DNA of 64,000 nucleotides from Lactiplantibacillus plantarum (GCF_014131735.1 NZ_CP039121.1:992001-1056000), one strand, 5' to 3'. Positions 28,869 through 38,653 are shown, counted from the first letter of the stretch. Program-made: numbers and translations. The notes: generated by a model from the sequence alone, not told the origin.

Positions 28869-29843
28869 ATGAAATATGGCATTATTGGCGCAGGCGCAAT
28901 GGGATATCGGTATGGTGTAATGTTACAAGAAAACGCCGGTGTTGACGTTGATTTTATCGACACGTGGGAACCAAACGTCGCAAAGGTCCGTGAGCAGGGC
29001 GGCGTTGATGTGGCGCGTGATCATCAAAATCACCATGTCGTTCCAATTAATATTTATTATCCTGAAGAATATCAGGGTCATCCAGATGTTTGGATTGTTT
29101 TTAAGAAGCAAATGCAGTTAGCCGATGAGCTCAAGCGCGATGCGTCGTTATTTCATGAGGACCAGTACGTTTTCGCCGCAATGAACGGGATGGGGCACTT
29201 TGAAAAGATTGCACAATATTTCCCGGAAAATCACATTATTGGTGGTACGGCGATGATTGCAACGGTCTTGAATGGTCCGGGTGCGGTTGATTTTATGGGG
29301 CCTAAGGGTAGTGAGGCGATGCATATGAGTAAGTATGCAGGTCCCATTGATACGACTACTAAGCAAGTGATGGCCGATTTTAAGGCGGCTGATTTAAATC
29401 CGATTTGGTCTGATAATTTTATGGGCATGTGCATTTCCAAAGTTGTGTTTAACGCGGTCACCAATAGTTTGTGCACGATGTTCGAGATTCAGATGGGCCA
29501 ATTCATCGAATATCCGGGCGTCAAGGATATGGCGACTCAAATGTTCAACGAAGCCTATGATGCTTGCGAAAGGGCAGGCATCAAACTCATTGAGACGCGG
29601 CAAGAAGAAATCGACTCGGTTGAAACGGTCAGTCGAGCCTATAAGTACCATTATCCATCAATGTATCAAGACTTCTCAAAGGGACGGCCAACCGAAGTTG
29701 ATTATATTAATGGCTATATTGCTAGGATTGGGCGGGAACATGACTACGTTTGTCGCGTGCATGAGTTTGTGACTCACGAAGTCCATTTAGCAGAAATGAT
29801 GCGGCAATACCGGCACCCGGAAATCCCCGTTGCTGAAAAATAA
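28869..29843 (+). CDS. panE: 2-dehydropantoate 2-reductase family protein (PanE/ApbA)
   Basis: 324 residues. The N-terminal Rossmann motif is IIGAGAMGYRYG; a conserved Lys in FMGMCISKVVFNAVTN and an Asp-rich C-terminal helical domain (SMYQDFSKGRPTEVDYINGYI) match ketopantoate reductases. It reduces 2-oxo acids with NADPH; ketopantoate or branched-chain 2-oxo acids are the candidates. The probable Val T-box upstream supports a link to ketoisovalerate. The start at 28869 matches the family; an ATG at 28857 overlaps the AAAGGA site. Monocistronic, with a terminator after it. Confidence 0.88.
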   Translation: MKYGIIGAGAMGYRYGVMLQENAGVDVDFIDTWEPNVAKVREQGGVDVARDHQNHHVVPINIYYPEEYQGHPDVWIVFKKQMQLADELKRDASLFHEDQYVFAAMNGMGHFEKIAQYFPENHIIGGTAMIATVLNGPGAVDFMGPKGSEAMHMSKYAGPIDTTTKQVMADFKAADLNPIWSDNFMGMCISKVVFNAVTNSLCTMFEIQMGQFIEYPGVKDMATQMFNEAYDACERAGIKLIETRQEEIDSVETVSRAYKYHYPSMYQDFSKGRPTEVDYINGYIARIGREHDYVCRVHEFVTHEVHLAEMMRQYRHPEIPVAEK

Positions 29844-29854
29844 GATTATTAATG

Positions 29855-29886
29855 AAAAAGTTCTGAGTATTTTCAGAACTTTTTTT
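29855..29886 (+). terminator. Terminator after panE-like gene
   Basis: AAAAAGTTCTGA pairs with TTCAGAACTTTTT; T-run follows. Confidence 0.9.
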
Positions 29887-30032
29887 GTGGGCGGAAAAAC
29901 TTAATTTAGTAAGGTTGAAATCGGTTTCTTTGACATTGGTCTATACACTTAGATAACCTTGTAAACTTGCAATGAAAACATGTTGTGATAGGATTTATAA
30001 CGTGCTTAAAAAGAGAATGAGGAGAAATTGGT

Positions 30033-32021
30033 ATGAAGACATATTTTCAGAAAATCGGTCAGTCATTGATGCTGCCGATTGCAACGTTGCCCGCAGCAGC
30101 GATTTTGGTTGGGATTGGTAATTACCTGCCAAAACAGTGGCTGTTTGCAAATTACTTGATTCAGGGTGGTAACGTTGTCCTGAATAACTTAGCCTTGCTG
30201 TTTGCAGTCGGCTTAGCTATCGGGATGTCAGTCAATAAGGACGGCGCGGCAGCTATTGCTGGTTTGATCGCGTTTGAAGTTCCGGTGATGGTGTTAAAAC
30301 CAGCGACATTAGCGACGATGCTGAATGTTAAAGTGAGTCAGATCAATCCAGCATTTAGCGCGTTAGATAACAATGTGCTGATTGGGATCAGTGCTGGACT
30401 GATTGCGGCTGCGCTCTATAATCGGTTCCACGAAGTAAAATTACCAATGGCGCTCTCATTCTTTAGTGGTAAACGCCTAGTGCCAATTATGGCTGCTTTT
30501 GTGATGCTGATTGTGACGGCGGTATTGTACCTTGTTTGGCCGTTTGTCTACGATGCCATTGTCCTCTTTGCAACGGGGATTTCAAAATTAGGTTTCGTGG
30601 GGGCTGGTCTATATGGCTTTTTCAATCGTTTATTGATTCCAACTGGTTTGCACCACGCCTTAAATTCCGTATTCTGGTATAACGTTGCTGGTATCAATGA
30701 TATTGGCAATTTCTGGGCCAGCCATGGTGTTAAAGGAATCACAGGGATGTATGAAGCTGGATTCTTCCCAATTATGATGTTTGGCTTGCCAGCTGGTGCG
30801 TATGCAATTTATCGTAATGCACGACCGGAACGAAAAAAAGAAGTGGGTTCATTGATGTTAGCGGGTGCGTTTGCGTCGTTCTTTACGGGGGTGACCGAAC
30901 CGCTTGAATTTTCATTCATGTTCGTGGCATGGCCGCTCTACTTATTACATGCCGTTTTTATGGGACTATCATTAGGATTCGCCGCGTTAATGCACTGGAC
31001 CGCCAGCTTTTCGTTTAGTGGCGGGTTAGTCGATTATTTATTGAGTTTTCGGATGCCGTTAGCCAACCAACCCTATATGTTACTGGTTCAAGGGCTGGTG
31101 ATGGCCGTCATTTATTACTTTGGTTTTGACTTTGCAATCAAGCGGTTTAATTTGAAGACGCCTGGTCGTGAAGTTGTGTCTGCAGATGTCGATGGGGTGG
31201 GTGCACCTGCTAGTCCAGCGGTGGCCGTTGCAGCAACGGATGATAAATATATGCGCCAAGCAAAGCAAATTTATGCGGCTATTGGTGGTCATGACAATAT
31301 TAGTGTGATCAACAATTGTACGACGCGGCTGCGGTTACAACTTAAGGATACGGAAAAAGTTGATCAGCCGGCCGTAATGGCTGCTGGCGTGCCTGGTTTG
31401 AACGTACTGGATGTTCATAACATCCACATTGTGATCGGTACGGAAGTCCAGTTCGTTGCGGAGGCTTTACAAAAATTATTTTCTGGTCAGGTGGCGACGA
31501 CCCCGGCATCTGATGCTGAATCAAAGGCCCCGCTTGAACCGCAAACTGCTACTGTAACGGAAGCGCCGGTGACAACGATTTTGCGGGCACCGGCAACGGG
31601 ACAATTAATGCCGATTAGTGCGGTTGCGGATGAGACGTTTGCTGGTAAACTCTTAGGTGATGGTTACGCTGTTGAACCCGAAGATGGTGAAGTCGTTGCT
31701 CCGGTTAGTGGGACAGTGACAAGTGTCTTTCCGACCAAACACGCTATCGGTTTGAAGACGACGAGTGGTTTAGAAGTCTTATTACACATGGGGATCAATA
31801 CCGTGGAAATGAATGGTACGCCGTTCAAGTTACACGTGGCAACGGGTGATGAAATTGCGGCCGGTACTGCGGTAGCGACGGTTGACTTGGCTGCTATCAA
31901 GTCAGCCGGTAAAGCGACAACCATGATGGTCGTTATCACCAATATGGATCACGTTAACAAACTAACCCTTAATCCAACTGGTCATGTGACTAGCGGTGAT
32001 TTGATTGGCGCAGCTGAATAA
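30033..32021 (+). CDS. nagE: PTS transporter EIICBA, N-acetylglucosamine/glucose type
   Basis: 662 residues, three fused domains. EIIC (about 1-370) is a membrane channel beginning YFQKIGQSLMLPIATLPAAAILVGIGN, with GVTEPLEFSFMF. EIIB (about 405-480) has phosphorylated Cys429 in INNCTTRLRL. EIIA (about 515-650) has phosphorylated His585 in VLLHMGINTVEMNG. It imports and phosphorylates GlcNAc or glucose using HPr-phosphate. Sequence alone favours the GlcNAc/glucose subfamily without deciding between them. It stands alone between two terminators. Confidence 0.92.
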   Translation: MKTYFQKIGQSLMLPIATLPAAAILVGIGNYLPKQWLFANYLIQGGNVVLNNLALLFAVGLAIGMSVNKDGAAAIAGLIAFEVPVMVLKPATLATMLNVKVSQINPAFSALDNNVLIGISAGLIAAALYNRFHEVKLPMALSFFSGKRLVPIMAAFVMLIVTAVLYLVWPFVYDAIVLFATGISKLGFVGAGLYGFFNRLLIPTGLHHALNSVFWYNVAGINDIGNFWASHGVKGITGMYEAGFFPIMMFGLPAGAYAIYRNARPERKKEVGSLMLAGAFASFFTGVTEPLEFSFMFVAWPLYLLHAVFMGLSLGFAALMHWTASFSFSGGLVDYLLSFRMPLANQPYMLLVQGLVMAVIYYFGFDFAIKRFNLKTPGREVVSADVDGVGAPASPAVAVAATDDKYMRQAKQIYAAIGGHDNISVINNCTTRLRLQLKDTEKVDQPAVMAAGVPGLNVLDVHNIHIVIGTEVQFVAEALQKLFSGQVATTPASDAESKAPLEPQTATVTEAPVTTILRAPATGQLMPISAVADETFAGKLLGDGYAVEPEDGEVVAPVSGTVTSVFPTKHAIGLKTTSGLEVLLHMGINTVEMNGTPFKLHVATGDEIAAGTAVATVDLAAIKSAGKATTMMVVITNMDHVNKLTLNPTGHVTSGDLIGAAE

Positions 32022-32050
32022 GTTACGCGCTGTCGACGTTGGGTTTATTG

Positions 32051-32095
32051 AAAAAGTTTCGTCTAAATCTTTTCGATTTAGGCGGAACTTTTTTT
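32051..32095 (+). terminator. Terminator after PTS gene
   Basis: AAAAAGTTTCGTCTAAATC pairs with GATTTAGGCGGAACTTTTT, then T-run. Confidence 0.92.
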
Positions 32096-32217
32096 GTCGC
32101 ATTGGTTATCGAGGCAACGGATGACAGCAAATGAACAACTTGATGCGGGGACAGTGCGTTTGATTGCTTCCCACTGACTCCCACGATATACTATTGGCAT
32201 TATAGGGGGGCGGTAAC

Positions 32218-32559
32218 ATGATTGACGAAGTATTAGTATTGAACTCAACGCCAACGGGGATTTTACAGAATTCAGTTTCAGGAAGCATGGTGATTGACGC
32301 GGCACTTGATGCACGACTAGTCAAGCGACTAATGCAGGCGCTAACTCAATCGATGCTTAAGGTCAGGGTTGCAACCGCGGACGACTTACCGGTGACCGAC
32401 CACCAATTGCTGGTCGTCAGTCGACCAGTGGCAGCCGTGTTGGACTTACAAGCTAGTGCGCGAGTTCTGATTTATCCAGAAGCAACGGGACTGACAGCCG
32501 CTGGAATGACACAGCTAGCAGTGCAGATTGATCAACGATTGACTAAAATATCCAGATAA
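32218..32559 (+). CDS. Small protein of unknown function
   Basis: 113 residues with a good ribosome binding site (GGGGGCGG) ahead of the ATG. I do not recognise the family. Predicted alternation of short beta strands (EVLVLNSTP, KVRVATADD, HQLLVVSR, RVLIYPEA) and helices suggests a small cytoplasmic alpha/beta domain, loosely like PTS EIIB or receiver folds, but it has no Cys or phospho-acceptor motif. It lies between the PTS gene and a convergent VOC gene and has its own terminator. Confidence 0.6.
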   Translation: MIDEVLVLNSTPTGILQNSVSGSMVIDAALDARLVKRLMQALTQSMLKVRVATADDLPVTDHQLLVVSRPVAAVLDLQASARVLIYPEATGLTAAGMTQLAVQIDQRLTKISR

Positions 32560-32564
32560 CGATC

Positions 32565-32621
32565 AAAAAACGCCCAGGGCAGTTGTTCGCAAGTTACTGA
32601 ACAGTTGCCCTGGGCGTTTTT
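32565..32621. terminator. Bidirectional terminator
   Basis: AAAAACGCCCAGGGCA pairs with TGCCCTGGGCGTTTTT; A- and T-runs on both sides suit both converging genes. Confidence 0.9.
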
Positions 32622-32645
32622 AATGATTAGTCTTTGTGGTGTTTT

Positions 32646-33026
32646 TTAATGATAGTTACTAATTTCAATCAAGTTGTTATCAGGATCACGAACATACAGT
32701 GACGTCAACTTTCCGTGGGCACCAGTTCTTTCAACCGGCCCGGCAATCACATCCACGAAATAACTCTTTAAGTGATGCTGAATATCATCAATATTATCCT
32801 TCGCAATCAAGCAAAGATCTGCACTGCCGGGTGTCGGCTTAGCCGCAATGGGTTGGTGTGGCTGGTTAGTGGTCTGAAAGTTAATTTTTTGTTTACCCAC
32901 TAAGACAGCTTGACGGTCACCATCGAAGGTCACAATGGGAAGGTCAAATACTTCATGGTAAAACCGTAATGACCGTGCAATGTCAGTAACGGTTAGGGTC
33001 AAATGATCGATATCGCGAATATTCAC
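32646..33026 (-). CDS. VOC family (glyoxalase/dioxygenase-like) protein
   Basis: 126 residues. IRDIDHLTLTVTDIARSLRFYHEVF is the first beta-alpha-beta-beta-beta half; SLYVRDPDNNLIEISNY is the second, ending with the metal-ligand Glu. His in DHLTLTV and Glu in LIEIS are expected metal ligands. It could be a lyase, dioxygenase or fosfomycin-resistance type thioltransferase; no choice can be made. The start is GTG at 33026 with GAAGG 11 bases upstream. A longer frame reaching the repeat element's terminal repeat (ATG at 33095) is considered spurious. Confidence 0.8.
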   Translation of the reverse strand: MNIRDIDHLTLTVTDIARSLRFYHEVFDLPIVTFDGDRQAVLVGKQKINFQTTNQPHQPIAAKPTPGSADLCLIAKDNIDDIQHHLKSYFVDVIAGPVERTGAHGKLTSLYVRDPDNNLIEISNYH

Positions 33027-33085
33027 AAGCTCAAATCCCTTCAAAAATAATTCATTATTAAACGTGTCGTACTCATCAGATTTGG

Positions 33086-33975
33086 CATGAACCATGATTA
33101 AAATGTACCAGTTAGATTGCTGTTCGTCAGCCGTTGCGCGTCCTATGCCGACCTCCGGGGCTGGGTGCCAATTGCTGGAACGCAGCCGACATCGATTTGA
33201 GCTAACGCATAACCCGCGTCATCTCAAATACGAGTCTTATTCTAAGCCGGAAGCAGACCACTTCCAGCTTAGAATAATTTGGCTACTGAGCATTGTCACC
33301 CAGCCCCTCCAGTCTCAAGCCTGTGAGAGGCCACGGGTTGAAGCCGAGCATTGTCTAGCCAACGGATTAATGCGGTTTGGGCATTAGTCCGTTGGCGTAG
33401 CAAGCACAGGCTTTAGCGGCACCGAACACGTTTTTGGAACCCCCTCGAATGGCAGATTAACGGCCACTTAACTTGGTAAAATTTGTCGCTGACTATTTTG
33501 ACACCGGAACCTTAAACGAAACGTCAGGGTTCCATTAACCACTTTGTCGAGACGTTCGATTATTACTATGCCACTTGAGGAATAGTGAGCTCCCACAATA
33601 TCACTTTCAGACTGACAGGTAATTAACAAAATTACCGTTTATGAGGAACAATGATAAGTCCATCAAAGGTTGGGTACATCTTCGTCAGCCATTCGAATAC
33701 TGTCCCGACTGGAAGGCGTTTCGGCCAATGCTCAGCGGTGAAATTCCACTTAGCAAGCGTCCTTGGCTTGGTTAGTGGAAGACCAGTATTTAAGACGTGA
33801 TCTGCGGCTTAAATCTGTGTCCACCGCGTTCCAGCAATTGGCAGAAATGCCTGGAAGTCGGTGTAGGACGTCGCTAACTAAGCAAGTTTACGCTAAATAG
33901 ATCTTTTTCCAGCGGGCCTAAGCTGGCTGCTTTTGAACTGACACAACTGGTACGTTTTAATCATGATTCATGCCA
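33086..33975. repeat. Structured repeat element with terminal inverted repeats, copy 2 (longest)
   Basis: About 890 bases bounded by roughly 32-base inverted repeats with two mismatches; the left end begins near TTGGCATGAACCATGATT and the right end is its complement. The internal hairpin TTATTCTAAGC / GCTTAGAATAA (about 33238-33273) and several GCTGGAAC-type blocks are shared with copy 1, while the central part is shared with copy 3. No transposase or other convincing gene lies in it. It separates the VOC gene from the GNAT gene. Confidence 0.8.
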
Positions 33976-34155
33976 ATAATAATGAGTATAAGACGGTGTT
34001 ATTCAGTATACCACGATTGATAATGGGACGGATGTGACAGTATTTAGGAAGCAACTCAAAAAACAACAACTGTAACCGTTCACACCGAACGCGACTTTTG
34101 ACAATGCTTGCTTTTCATAGTAATGTAGGTGTTACTATAAGAAGGAGGGCTATTC

Positions 34156-34743
34156 GTGATAACAATTCGACCAGCCGATCAAGACGACGCGGGCCAGATA
34201 GCACCGCTAATTAATATGATTTTTGATGAAATGCAACTTGAGGAACTAGACGATATTCCTGAACCTGACTTAGAGCAGGCCATTACTGCCGCTTACCGGA
34301 CACCTGATTATTTGTCTGGTAAGGCAACGACGGTAGTGGCCGAGGCCGATGGTCAAGTGGTCGGGGTAGCGTTTGGTTATCCTGACAAAAATGAGGACGC
34401 GGTGGACGACGTGTTAGCACGAGTTACTGCGAATAATGATGCGTTTGGTTCAGCATTTGAAGCTGAAGCTGAAAGTTATGAGCACGAATGGTACCTGGAT
34501 TCGATTGCGGTCGACCCGAATTATCAGGGTCATGGGATTGGCGGGAAGTTACTCGCCGCCCTGCCAAGATACGCGCGACAAGCTGGTCAAAAGCGGATTG
34601 GTTTGAACGTTGACATGGCTAATTTAGGAGCTAAGAAGCTCTATGACCGTTATCATTACGAATCGGTAGGAATTAAGCCTATCGGTGATCGGATGTACTT
34701 CCATATGCAATATGAACTAGATAAAGACTTGGTGCTAGCTTAG
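34156..34743 (+). CDS. GNAT family N-acetyltransferase
   Basis: 195 residues. The acetyl-CoA-binding motif LDSIAVDPNYQGHGIGGKLL (motif A with Q/RxxGxG/A) and YDRYHYESVG near the end are typical. It transfers an acetyl group to an amine whose identity is unknown. GTG start with AAGGAGG 9 bases upstream. It ends in front of a terminator. Confidence 0.9.
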   Translation: MITIRPADQDDAGQIAPLINMIFDEMQLEELDDIPEPDLEQAITAAYRTPDYLSGKATTVVAEADGQVVGVAFGYPDKNEDAVDDVLARVTANNDAFGSAFEAEAESYEHEWYLDSIAVDPNYQGHGIGGKLLAALPRYARQAGQKRIGLNVDMANLGAKKLYDRYHYESVGIKPIGDRMYFHMQYELDKDLVLA

Positions 34744-34758
34744 TATCAGGGCTATCGC

Positions 34759-34792
34759 AACGGGCCTCGTGATATGACGGGGCCCGTTTTAA
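34759..34792 (+). terminator. Terminator after GNAT gene
   Basis: AACGGGCCTCGT pairs with ACGGGGCCCGTT, followed by TTTT. Confidence 0.8.
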
Positions 34793-34827
34793 TACGGGTC
34801 AAAATGAAAGTGTAGGTTGAAAACAAC

Positions 34828-36381
34828 ATGGCTTTACTAGAAGTAACGGATTTATCGCAAAGCTTTGCGGACCGTAAATTATATGACGATGCGAATTTTA
34901 CGCTGGAACGAGCGGATCATATGGGTATCGTTGGTCAAAATGGGGCGGGTAAGAGTACCCTAATTAAGATTTTAACTGGCCAGATCTTACCATTATCTGG
35001 TCAGATCAAGTGGCAGCGCAACGTTCGAACTGGCTATCTGGATCAATACGCCGATATTCCAGCCGGCATGACGCTATACGCCTTTTTGAAAACGGCTTTT
35101 CAACGCTTGTATGATTTAGATGCGCAGATGCAACAACTTTATGCGGATTATGCTGAAAAGATGGATGACCAGTTATTGGAACGTGCAGGTCGGATTCAGG
35201 AGACCTTGGAAGCCAATAATTTTTATGATGTTGAGACAGAAATGGAACGGGTAATTACCGGACTAGGATTAGATGAAATCGGTCGGGATCACGTCATCAG
35301 TGAGATGTCTGGTGGTCAACGGTCGAAGATCATCTTGGCTAAACTATTGCTGGAAAACCCGGATGTGATTATTCTTGATGAACCGACGAACTACCTCGAT
35401 ACGGCGCATATCAGTTGGTTGGAAGATTATTTGAACGGCTTTGAAGGGGCCGTTATGGTGATCTCTCATGACTATGATTTCTTGCAACAGGTCACAAACT
35501 GTATTTGTGACGTGGCATTCGGTAAAATTATTAAGTACCGGGGCGATTTTAAAGCGGCTATGCGGCAAAAAGAAGCGCGTAAGGAAGCCCAACTGAAGGC
35601 GTTTGAAAAGCAACAAGTTGTGATTGAAAAAGCCGAAAAGTTCATTCGCAAGAACAAGGCCGGTTCAAAGTCAACGATGGCGAAGTCACGGGAAAAGATG
35701 CTATCGCATTTGGATCGGGTTGATCCACCGAGTGAAAATGAACACGCCAAGTTTGCCTTTCCATACCTTGATACGGGTTCTCAAAATGCATTGAGTGTGA
35801 CGAAGCTGTCTGTTGGGTACGGAAAGCCGTTGTTGGAACCCGTAACTTTTACGATGACCAACGGTGAAAAATTAGCGTTTAAGGGCTTTAATGGGGTTGG
35901 TAAATCAACTTTGATCAAGTCAATTTTAGGTGTAATTCCAGCGTTAAGTGGTAAGTCAGATTTTTCGCCATCTGCTAAAATCAATTATTTCAATCAAGAT
36001 TTGGAATGGGATAACCCACAGTTGACACCGTTACAGACGATTCAAAATGAATACCCTACGATGTTACCGAAGACAATTCGGACTAAGTTGGCTAAGTGTG
36101 GGATTAATGCGGCGAATGCGATGAAGCCAATGCACTTACTCAGTGGGGGCGAACAGACTAAGGTTAAATTAGCCTTGCTTGAATTGGTTCCAAGTAACTT
36201 CTTAATTATGGATGAACCAACGAACCATTTGGACGATGAAACTAAAGAAGGCCTCAAGCGTGCATTACAGGCTTTCCAAGGTAATCTAATCTTGGTTAGT
36301 CATGAGAGCAGTTTTGTGAATGGCTGGGTTGACAAGGAATTGAACGTCGAGAAACTCAGTTTGAAAGAACGACAAGGCTAA
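34828..36381 (+). CDS. ABC-F family ATP-binding protein
   Basis: 517 residues, two ABC ATPase domains and no membrane segment. Domain 1: Walker A GQNGAGKST, signature MSGGQRSKI, Walker B IILDEPTNYLD. Domain 2: GFNGVGKST, LSGGEQTKV, FLIMDEPTNHLD. Between them lies the charged ABC-F linker (about 240-300, KSTMAKSREKMLSHLDRVDPP), the part that reaches the ribosome. Likely a translation factor or ribosome-protection protein of the EttA/Uup/YbiT kind; it cannot be assigned to an antibiotic. A weak ribosome binding site (TAGGTTG) precedes ATG. Confidence 0.92.
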   Translation: MALLEVTDLSQSFADRKLYDDANFTLERADHMGIVGQNGAGKSTLIKILTGQILPLSGQIKWQRNVRTGYLDQYADIPAGMTLYAFLKTAFQRLYDLDAQMQQLYADYAEKMDDQLLERAGRIQETLEANNFYDVETEMERVITGLGLDEIGRDHVISEMSGGQRSKIILAKLLLENPDVIILDEPTNYLDTAHISWLEDYLNGFEGAVMVISHDYDFLQQVTNCICDVAFGKIIKYRGDFKAAMRQKEARKEAQLKAFEKQQVVIEKAEKFIRKNKAGSKSTMAKSREKMLSHLDRVDPPSENEHAKFAFPYLDTGSQNALSVTKLSVGYGKPLLEPVTFTMTNGEKLAFKGFNGVGKSTLIKSILGVIPALSGKSDFSPSAKINYFNQDLEWDNPQLTPLQTIQNEYPTMLPKTIRTKLAKCGINAANAMKPMHLLSGGEQTKVKLALLELVPSNFLIMDEPTNHLDDETKEGLKRALQAFQGNLILVSHESSFVNGWVDKELNVEKLSLKERQG

Positions 36382-36400
36382 TTCTTATCCTTTTTAATAG

Positions 36401-36453
36401 CAGTCCATGCTTGGGCTTGTCTGTGGATAGACATTCAAGCATGGACTGTTTTT
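36401..36453 (+). terminator. Terminator after the ABC-F gene
   Basis: CAGTCCATGCTTG pairs with CAAGCATGGACTG, with an inner TGTCT/AGACA stem, then T-run. Confidence 0.92.
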
Positions 36454-36575
36454 GGATGTCCTGATTAGGAGAAAATTATTGTTAGCTGACTAGTTAATTT
36501 GAAAATGGACTGCTGGCGATTCAGTAATTATTGGACCGTCAGCGCGCCATTGTCCCCATCGGTAATCGCTAAACC

Positions 36576-36631
36576 CAAAAAGGCCGTTAATTTGTAAATC
36601 GGGAACGAATTTACAAATTAACGGCCTTTTG
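36576..36631 (-). terminator. Terminator of the diguanylate cyclase gene
   Basis: AAAAGGCCGTTAATTTGTAA pairs across a short loop with TTACAAATTAACGGCCTTTT; the T-run is on the minus strand. Confidence 0.88.
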
Positions 36632-36641
36632 GGAACAATTA

Positions 36642-37832
36642 TTAATCCGTTAGTAATTGACTTTCAACCGTGGTCTGGTCGCGACCGGCCTGCTTGGACT
36701 GATAGAGGTAGTCGTCAACGCGGACGAACCAATCAGTGAAAGTCTGGTCAGTTGGTTGCAATTCTGAAATGCCAATTGAAACGGTCACGTTCAACGTTTG
36801 AACGTTAAATTTGATTGGTACTGTTTTCAGTTTACGCTGAATCGTACGCATTATTTGACCAGCTTCAAGCGCTGAGATGCCACGAAAAATGATGACGAAT
36901 TCTTCACCGCCATAGCGGAAGATCTGACCGTGAGTGCTGCGCTGATTAAGTTCAAGTTCAACAAAATGCGCCACGTGTCGGAGTACGGCGTCGCCAGCCA
37001 GATGGCCGTACTGATCGTTAAAGGCTTTAAAGTGGTCAATATCGAACATGACCATAGTGACGGGCCCCATTTGATGGTGCTGATACGCGGCAAACACTTC
37101 ACGCGCATGCGTGTCAAAGCTGGCGCGGTTACGAATACCGGTTAATTCATCGTAATTGACTTGTTGATCAAAGGTGAGCACTTCATTGAAAAACTTTTGG
37201 ACGCGATTGACTGCTAAACGAATCAACCACATGTAAAGGACAAAGGCTAGAATGATGACGAGTGTATGGCTCAATTTGAACGGATGAACTGACCAAATAA
37301 CGCCCCACCAAGTGCCACTATATAGTATTTGGAACAGGAGATACTTCCATTGAGTAGCGTGTAATTCTTGATAGTTATGAGTAATATAGACGACTGTACT
37401 AATCAAGATAATGGCCATGGCCAGAAAAACTGGCAGGTACTGCGTGCTGTGGCCCAACCAGATGGCCTGACCATAAATGAACAATGGCATTAACAGGTTA
37501 ATAATTTCAACGGCCAGGTTGCGCATGGTGTTAAGGCTGAACAGAAGAATCGTTAATTGAACCGTTGCGTAGGTCCAACTGATAATGCTACCTGAATTCA
37601 GCGTAATGAATATTTGTCGTAATAGGATCATACTAATGAGGACACTTAAAGCCTCGGCACCATGGGCCCCAATAGTCCAATATCGATTTTGACGACGATG
37701 GACCTGTTGCTCTAGGAGGTAGGTCAGAATGGTCATTAGGGTGATCAGGCCAATTGTAATGAGAATGACAATTAGCATTTTGATATTAAAAAGATCTCGG
37801 CCTAAGCTCGATAGCGTAAGTAGATGTAACAC
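36642..37832 (-). CDS. Membrane-anchored diguanylate cyclase (GGDEF domain)
   Basis: 396 residues. The N-terminal half (about 15-210) has six to seven membrane segments; the C-terminal GGDEF domain (about 225-390) starts YDELTGIRNRASFDTHAREVF and has an intact active site, RYGGEEFVIIFRG (GGEEF), with metal Asp in MFDIDHFKAFNDQYGH. It should make cyclic di-GMP from two GTP. No EAL domain is present. GTG start behind GGGGG. It is the only c-di-GMP gene visible here. Confidence 0.9.
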   Translation of the reverse strand: MLHLLTLSSLGRDLFNIKMLIVILITIGLITLMTILTYLLEQQVHRRQNRYWTIGAHGAEALSVLISMILLRQIFITLNSGSIISWTYATVQLTILLFSLNTMRNLAVEIINLLMPLFIYGQAIWLGHSTQYLPVFLAMAIILISTVVYITHNYQELHATQWKYLLFQILYSGTWWGVIWSVHPFKLSHTLVIILAFVLYMWLIRLAVNRVQKFFNEVLTFDQQVNYDELTGIRNRASFDTHAREVFAAYQHHQMGPVTMVMFDIDHFKAFNDQYGHLAGDAVLRHVAHFVELELNQRSTHGQIFRYGGEEFVIIFRGISALEAGQIMRTIQRKLKTVPIKFNVQTLNVTVSIGISELQPTDQTFTDWFVRVDDYLYQSKQAGRDQTTVESQLLTD

Positions 37833-38055
37833 AGTGCGCCCCCATAATTGTTGCGTTTAATTAATTTGTCCTTTAATCATAACACGTTACGCAGGTAACT
37901 GTTAACAGCAGTTTGCAATAATTTAAAAATCATCAAACAGTCTTTACTGAAAAATAACCTAGTCTTTACATAAATATGATGATGATTTAGGCCTCAATAC
38001 GGCATACTTACCATGTAAGGTTAGATAGCAAACGCAATAAAAAGGAGTTTGTAAA

Positions 38056-38286
38056 ATGCTGCATGGAACGTTCTATGGTGTGATCTTGATTAGTTTCTTG
38101 ATTGGTATCGGCGTGCAGTGGTATTTTCGTGAATACTTTCAATTATTAGTGTTCGGCCATAGTGTTGAGATTTTATTTATGATGGTATTAGGTTGGTACC
38201 AGTTCGGCATGCTCGTTTTACTACCGCTGTTAGTTTTATGGGGAATTGGACTTGGTGCAATTTATGTGATGAACCGATTCGCGTAA
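38056..38286 (+). CDS. Small membrane protein, unknown function
   Basis: 76 residues with two membrane segments (about 7-25 and 38-72, the second possibly split). AAGGAG lies 9 bases before the ATG. I recognise no family. The next gene, also a small membrane protein, follows 25 bases later; the two probably form a pair. Confidence 0.65.
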   Translation: MLHGTFYGVILISFLIGIGVQWYFREYFQLLVFGHSVEILFMMVLGWYQFGMLVLLPLLVLWGIGLGAIYVMNRFA

Positions 38287-38311
38287 TTAGTTTGTGTCGT
38301 GGAGGTGCCCA

Positions 38312-38533
38312 ATGAGACGATGGTTTGTGAGTTACACGCTAGGAATGATTGTTGGTGCGGTGTTATTTTTGTGTAGTTTAGTTGCCATTCATTGGTTGGG
38401 ACCACAATTATGGGTGGGCGTGGCTTTAGGTGGGAGTCTATTGGTAGGCTGTAATATTGGCTTAGAAGTTCTCAAGCGTCATTATCAAGTGACGACACCA
38501 CAAGCGATTTTTAGGTTATTGAATTGGTCCTGA
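38312..38533 (+). CDS. Small membrane protein, unknown function
   Basis: 73 residues, start MRRWFVSYTLG with a basic N-terminus and two membrane segments (about 8-28 and 33-50), ending with a polar tail. GGAGGTG precedes the ATG; an earlier in-frame start at 38294 has no ribosome binding site. It is paired with the preceding small membrane gene. No family recognised. Confidence 0.65.
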   Translation: MRRWFVSYTLGMIVGAVLFLCSLVAIHWLGPQLWVGVALGGSLLVGCNIGLEVLKRHYQVTTPQAIFRLLNWS

Positions 38534-38606
38534 GGTGCCCATAACTGATAGTTGGGTTTGATTTGAAGCGGGCTACCGATCTCTGACATTGCAATTGGAA
38601 TTCATT

Positions 38607-38653
38607 AAATAGGCGCATCGAGAAACTAACATGGTTTCTCGGTGCGCCTATTA
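38607..38653. terminator. Bidirectional terminator
   Basis: AATAGGCGCATCGAGAAAC pairs with GTTTCTCGGTGCGCCTATT (a GTTTC on the right arm shared), located between converging genes. Confidence 0.8.

Noticed and set aside
29931..30000. Possible cre (CcpA) site upstream of the PTS gene
   Set aside because: TGAAAACATGTTGTGA has too many mismatches to the cre consensus to be listed as a site.
33027..33095. N-terminal extension of the VOC protein to an ATG in the repeat terminus
   Set aside because: The family starts at the IRDIDHLTLTV region and a GTG at 33026 has a ribosome binding site; the extension has no homology-like features.
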